From CAKSFT01 sp045544615 (lineage in GTDB: Bacteria; Bacillota; Clostridia; UBA1381), in the NCBI GenBank assembly GCA_045544615.1, contig JAZPZI010000013.1:1-64000 (forward strand): 64,000 bases of DNA. The letters run 5' to 3'. Under the pieces are notes generated by a model. That model made no database searches. It saw only the letters and a program-made list of their open reading frames with translations, and was not told the DNA's origin. Below are positions 63,994 through 64,000 of the stretch, piece by piece. How positions within the stretch are numbered: position 1 is the stretch's first letter; each line of letters starts with the position of its first letter. Made by a program: the position numbers and the translations under genes.

Positions 63994-64000
63994 AACTTGT

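Noticed and set aside
1..64000. tRNA, rRNA, CRISPR arrays, riboswitches and insertion-sequence transposases
   Set aside because: I saw no cloverleaf, rRNA segment, spacer array, known riboswitch core or transposase. TnpV is element-associated but not a transposase.

Overview
The window looks like the chromosome of an anaerobic, AT-rich Gram-positive bacterium of the class Clostridia. The grounds are strong GGAGG-type ribosome binding sites, a sigma-A promoter, S-layer-homology (SLH) anchored exoproteins, an ABC sugar importer with no ATPase gene beside it, and a remnant of the spore-coat manganese catalase gene cotJC. The many surface-anchored, pectin/uronate-type enzymes recall gut pectin specialists such as Monoglobus. 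That placement is an inference, not an identification.

Region 1 (1-4300) is the end of a small integrated mobile element, all on the minus strand. It holds a replication initiator (RepA type), ParB, TnpV, a DUF6809-like protein and a secreted protein in one overlapping operon. A MobC-like ribbon-helix-helix protein and the start of an excisionase with a consensus promoter follow. The element stops where a 3' fragment of cotJC begins (about 4298-4491), so it probably interrupted or truncated that gene.

Region 2 (4566-50935) is about 46 kb of minus-strand genes read away from a divergent AraC-type regulator (51224-52078). In transcription order it encodes: an unsaturated glycuronyl hydrolase (GH105), a solute-binding lipoprotein and two permeases, SLH/propeller surface proteins, an (alpha/alpha)-barrel protein, two beta-helix surface proteins, a GH94 phosphorylase, a TIM-barrel isomerase, several esterases/deacetylases, an FAD oxidoreductase, a six-hairpin glycosidase, beta-glucuronidase, KduI, GH1 beta-glucosidase, a KduD-type dehydrogenase, a cytosolic beta-helix protein, beta-galactosidase and a secreted propeller-esterase. 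Region 3 (52268-63993) adds, on the same strand, a GH43 enzyme and two giant secreted propeller proteins carrying SGNH esterase and NodB-type deacetylase domains.

Together the genes read as a locus for an acetylated, uronic-acid-containing beta-linked polysaccharide. Large secreted or wall-bound proteins bind and deacetylate it, the ABC importer takes up oligosaccharides, and cytosolic GH105, GH2, GH1, GH94 and GH43 enzymes plus further esterases finish the job. KduI and the KduD-type enzyme handle the unsaturated uronate. KDG kinase and aldolase are not in the window. Pectic rhamnogalacturonan fits; a gellan- or xanthan-like exopolysaccharide is an alternative.

The most unusual part is a family of six giant exported proteins built on LVIVD-type beta-propellers. 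They share a recurring order: propeller, small Ig-like domain, 'FVW' beta-domain, then a swappable catalytic domain. One of them (29961-34361) stops at a slippery A-AAT-TTT site just before TAA. The -1 frame runs open past two adjacent hairpins into the next gene (27583-29907), which has no signal peptide. This is either a frameshift-split gene or a candidate programmed frameshift.
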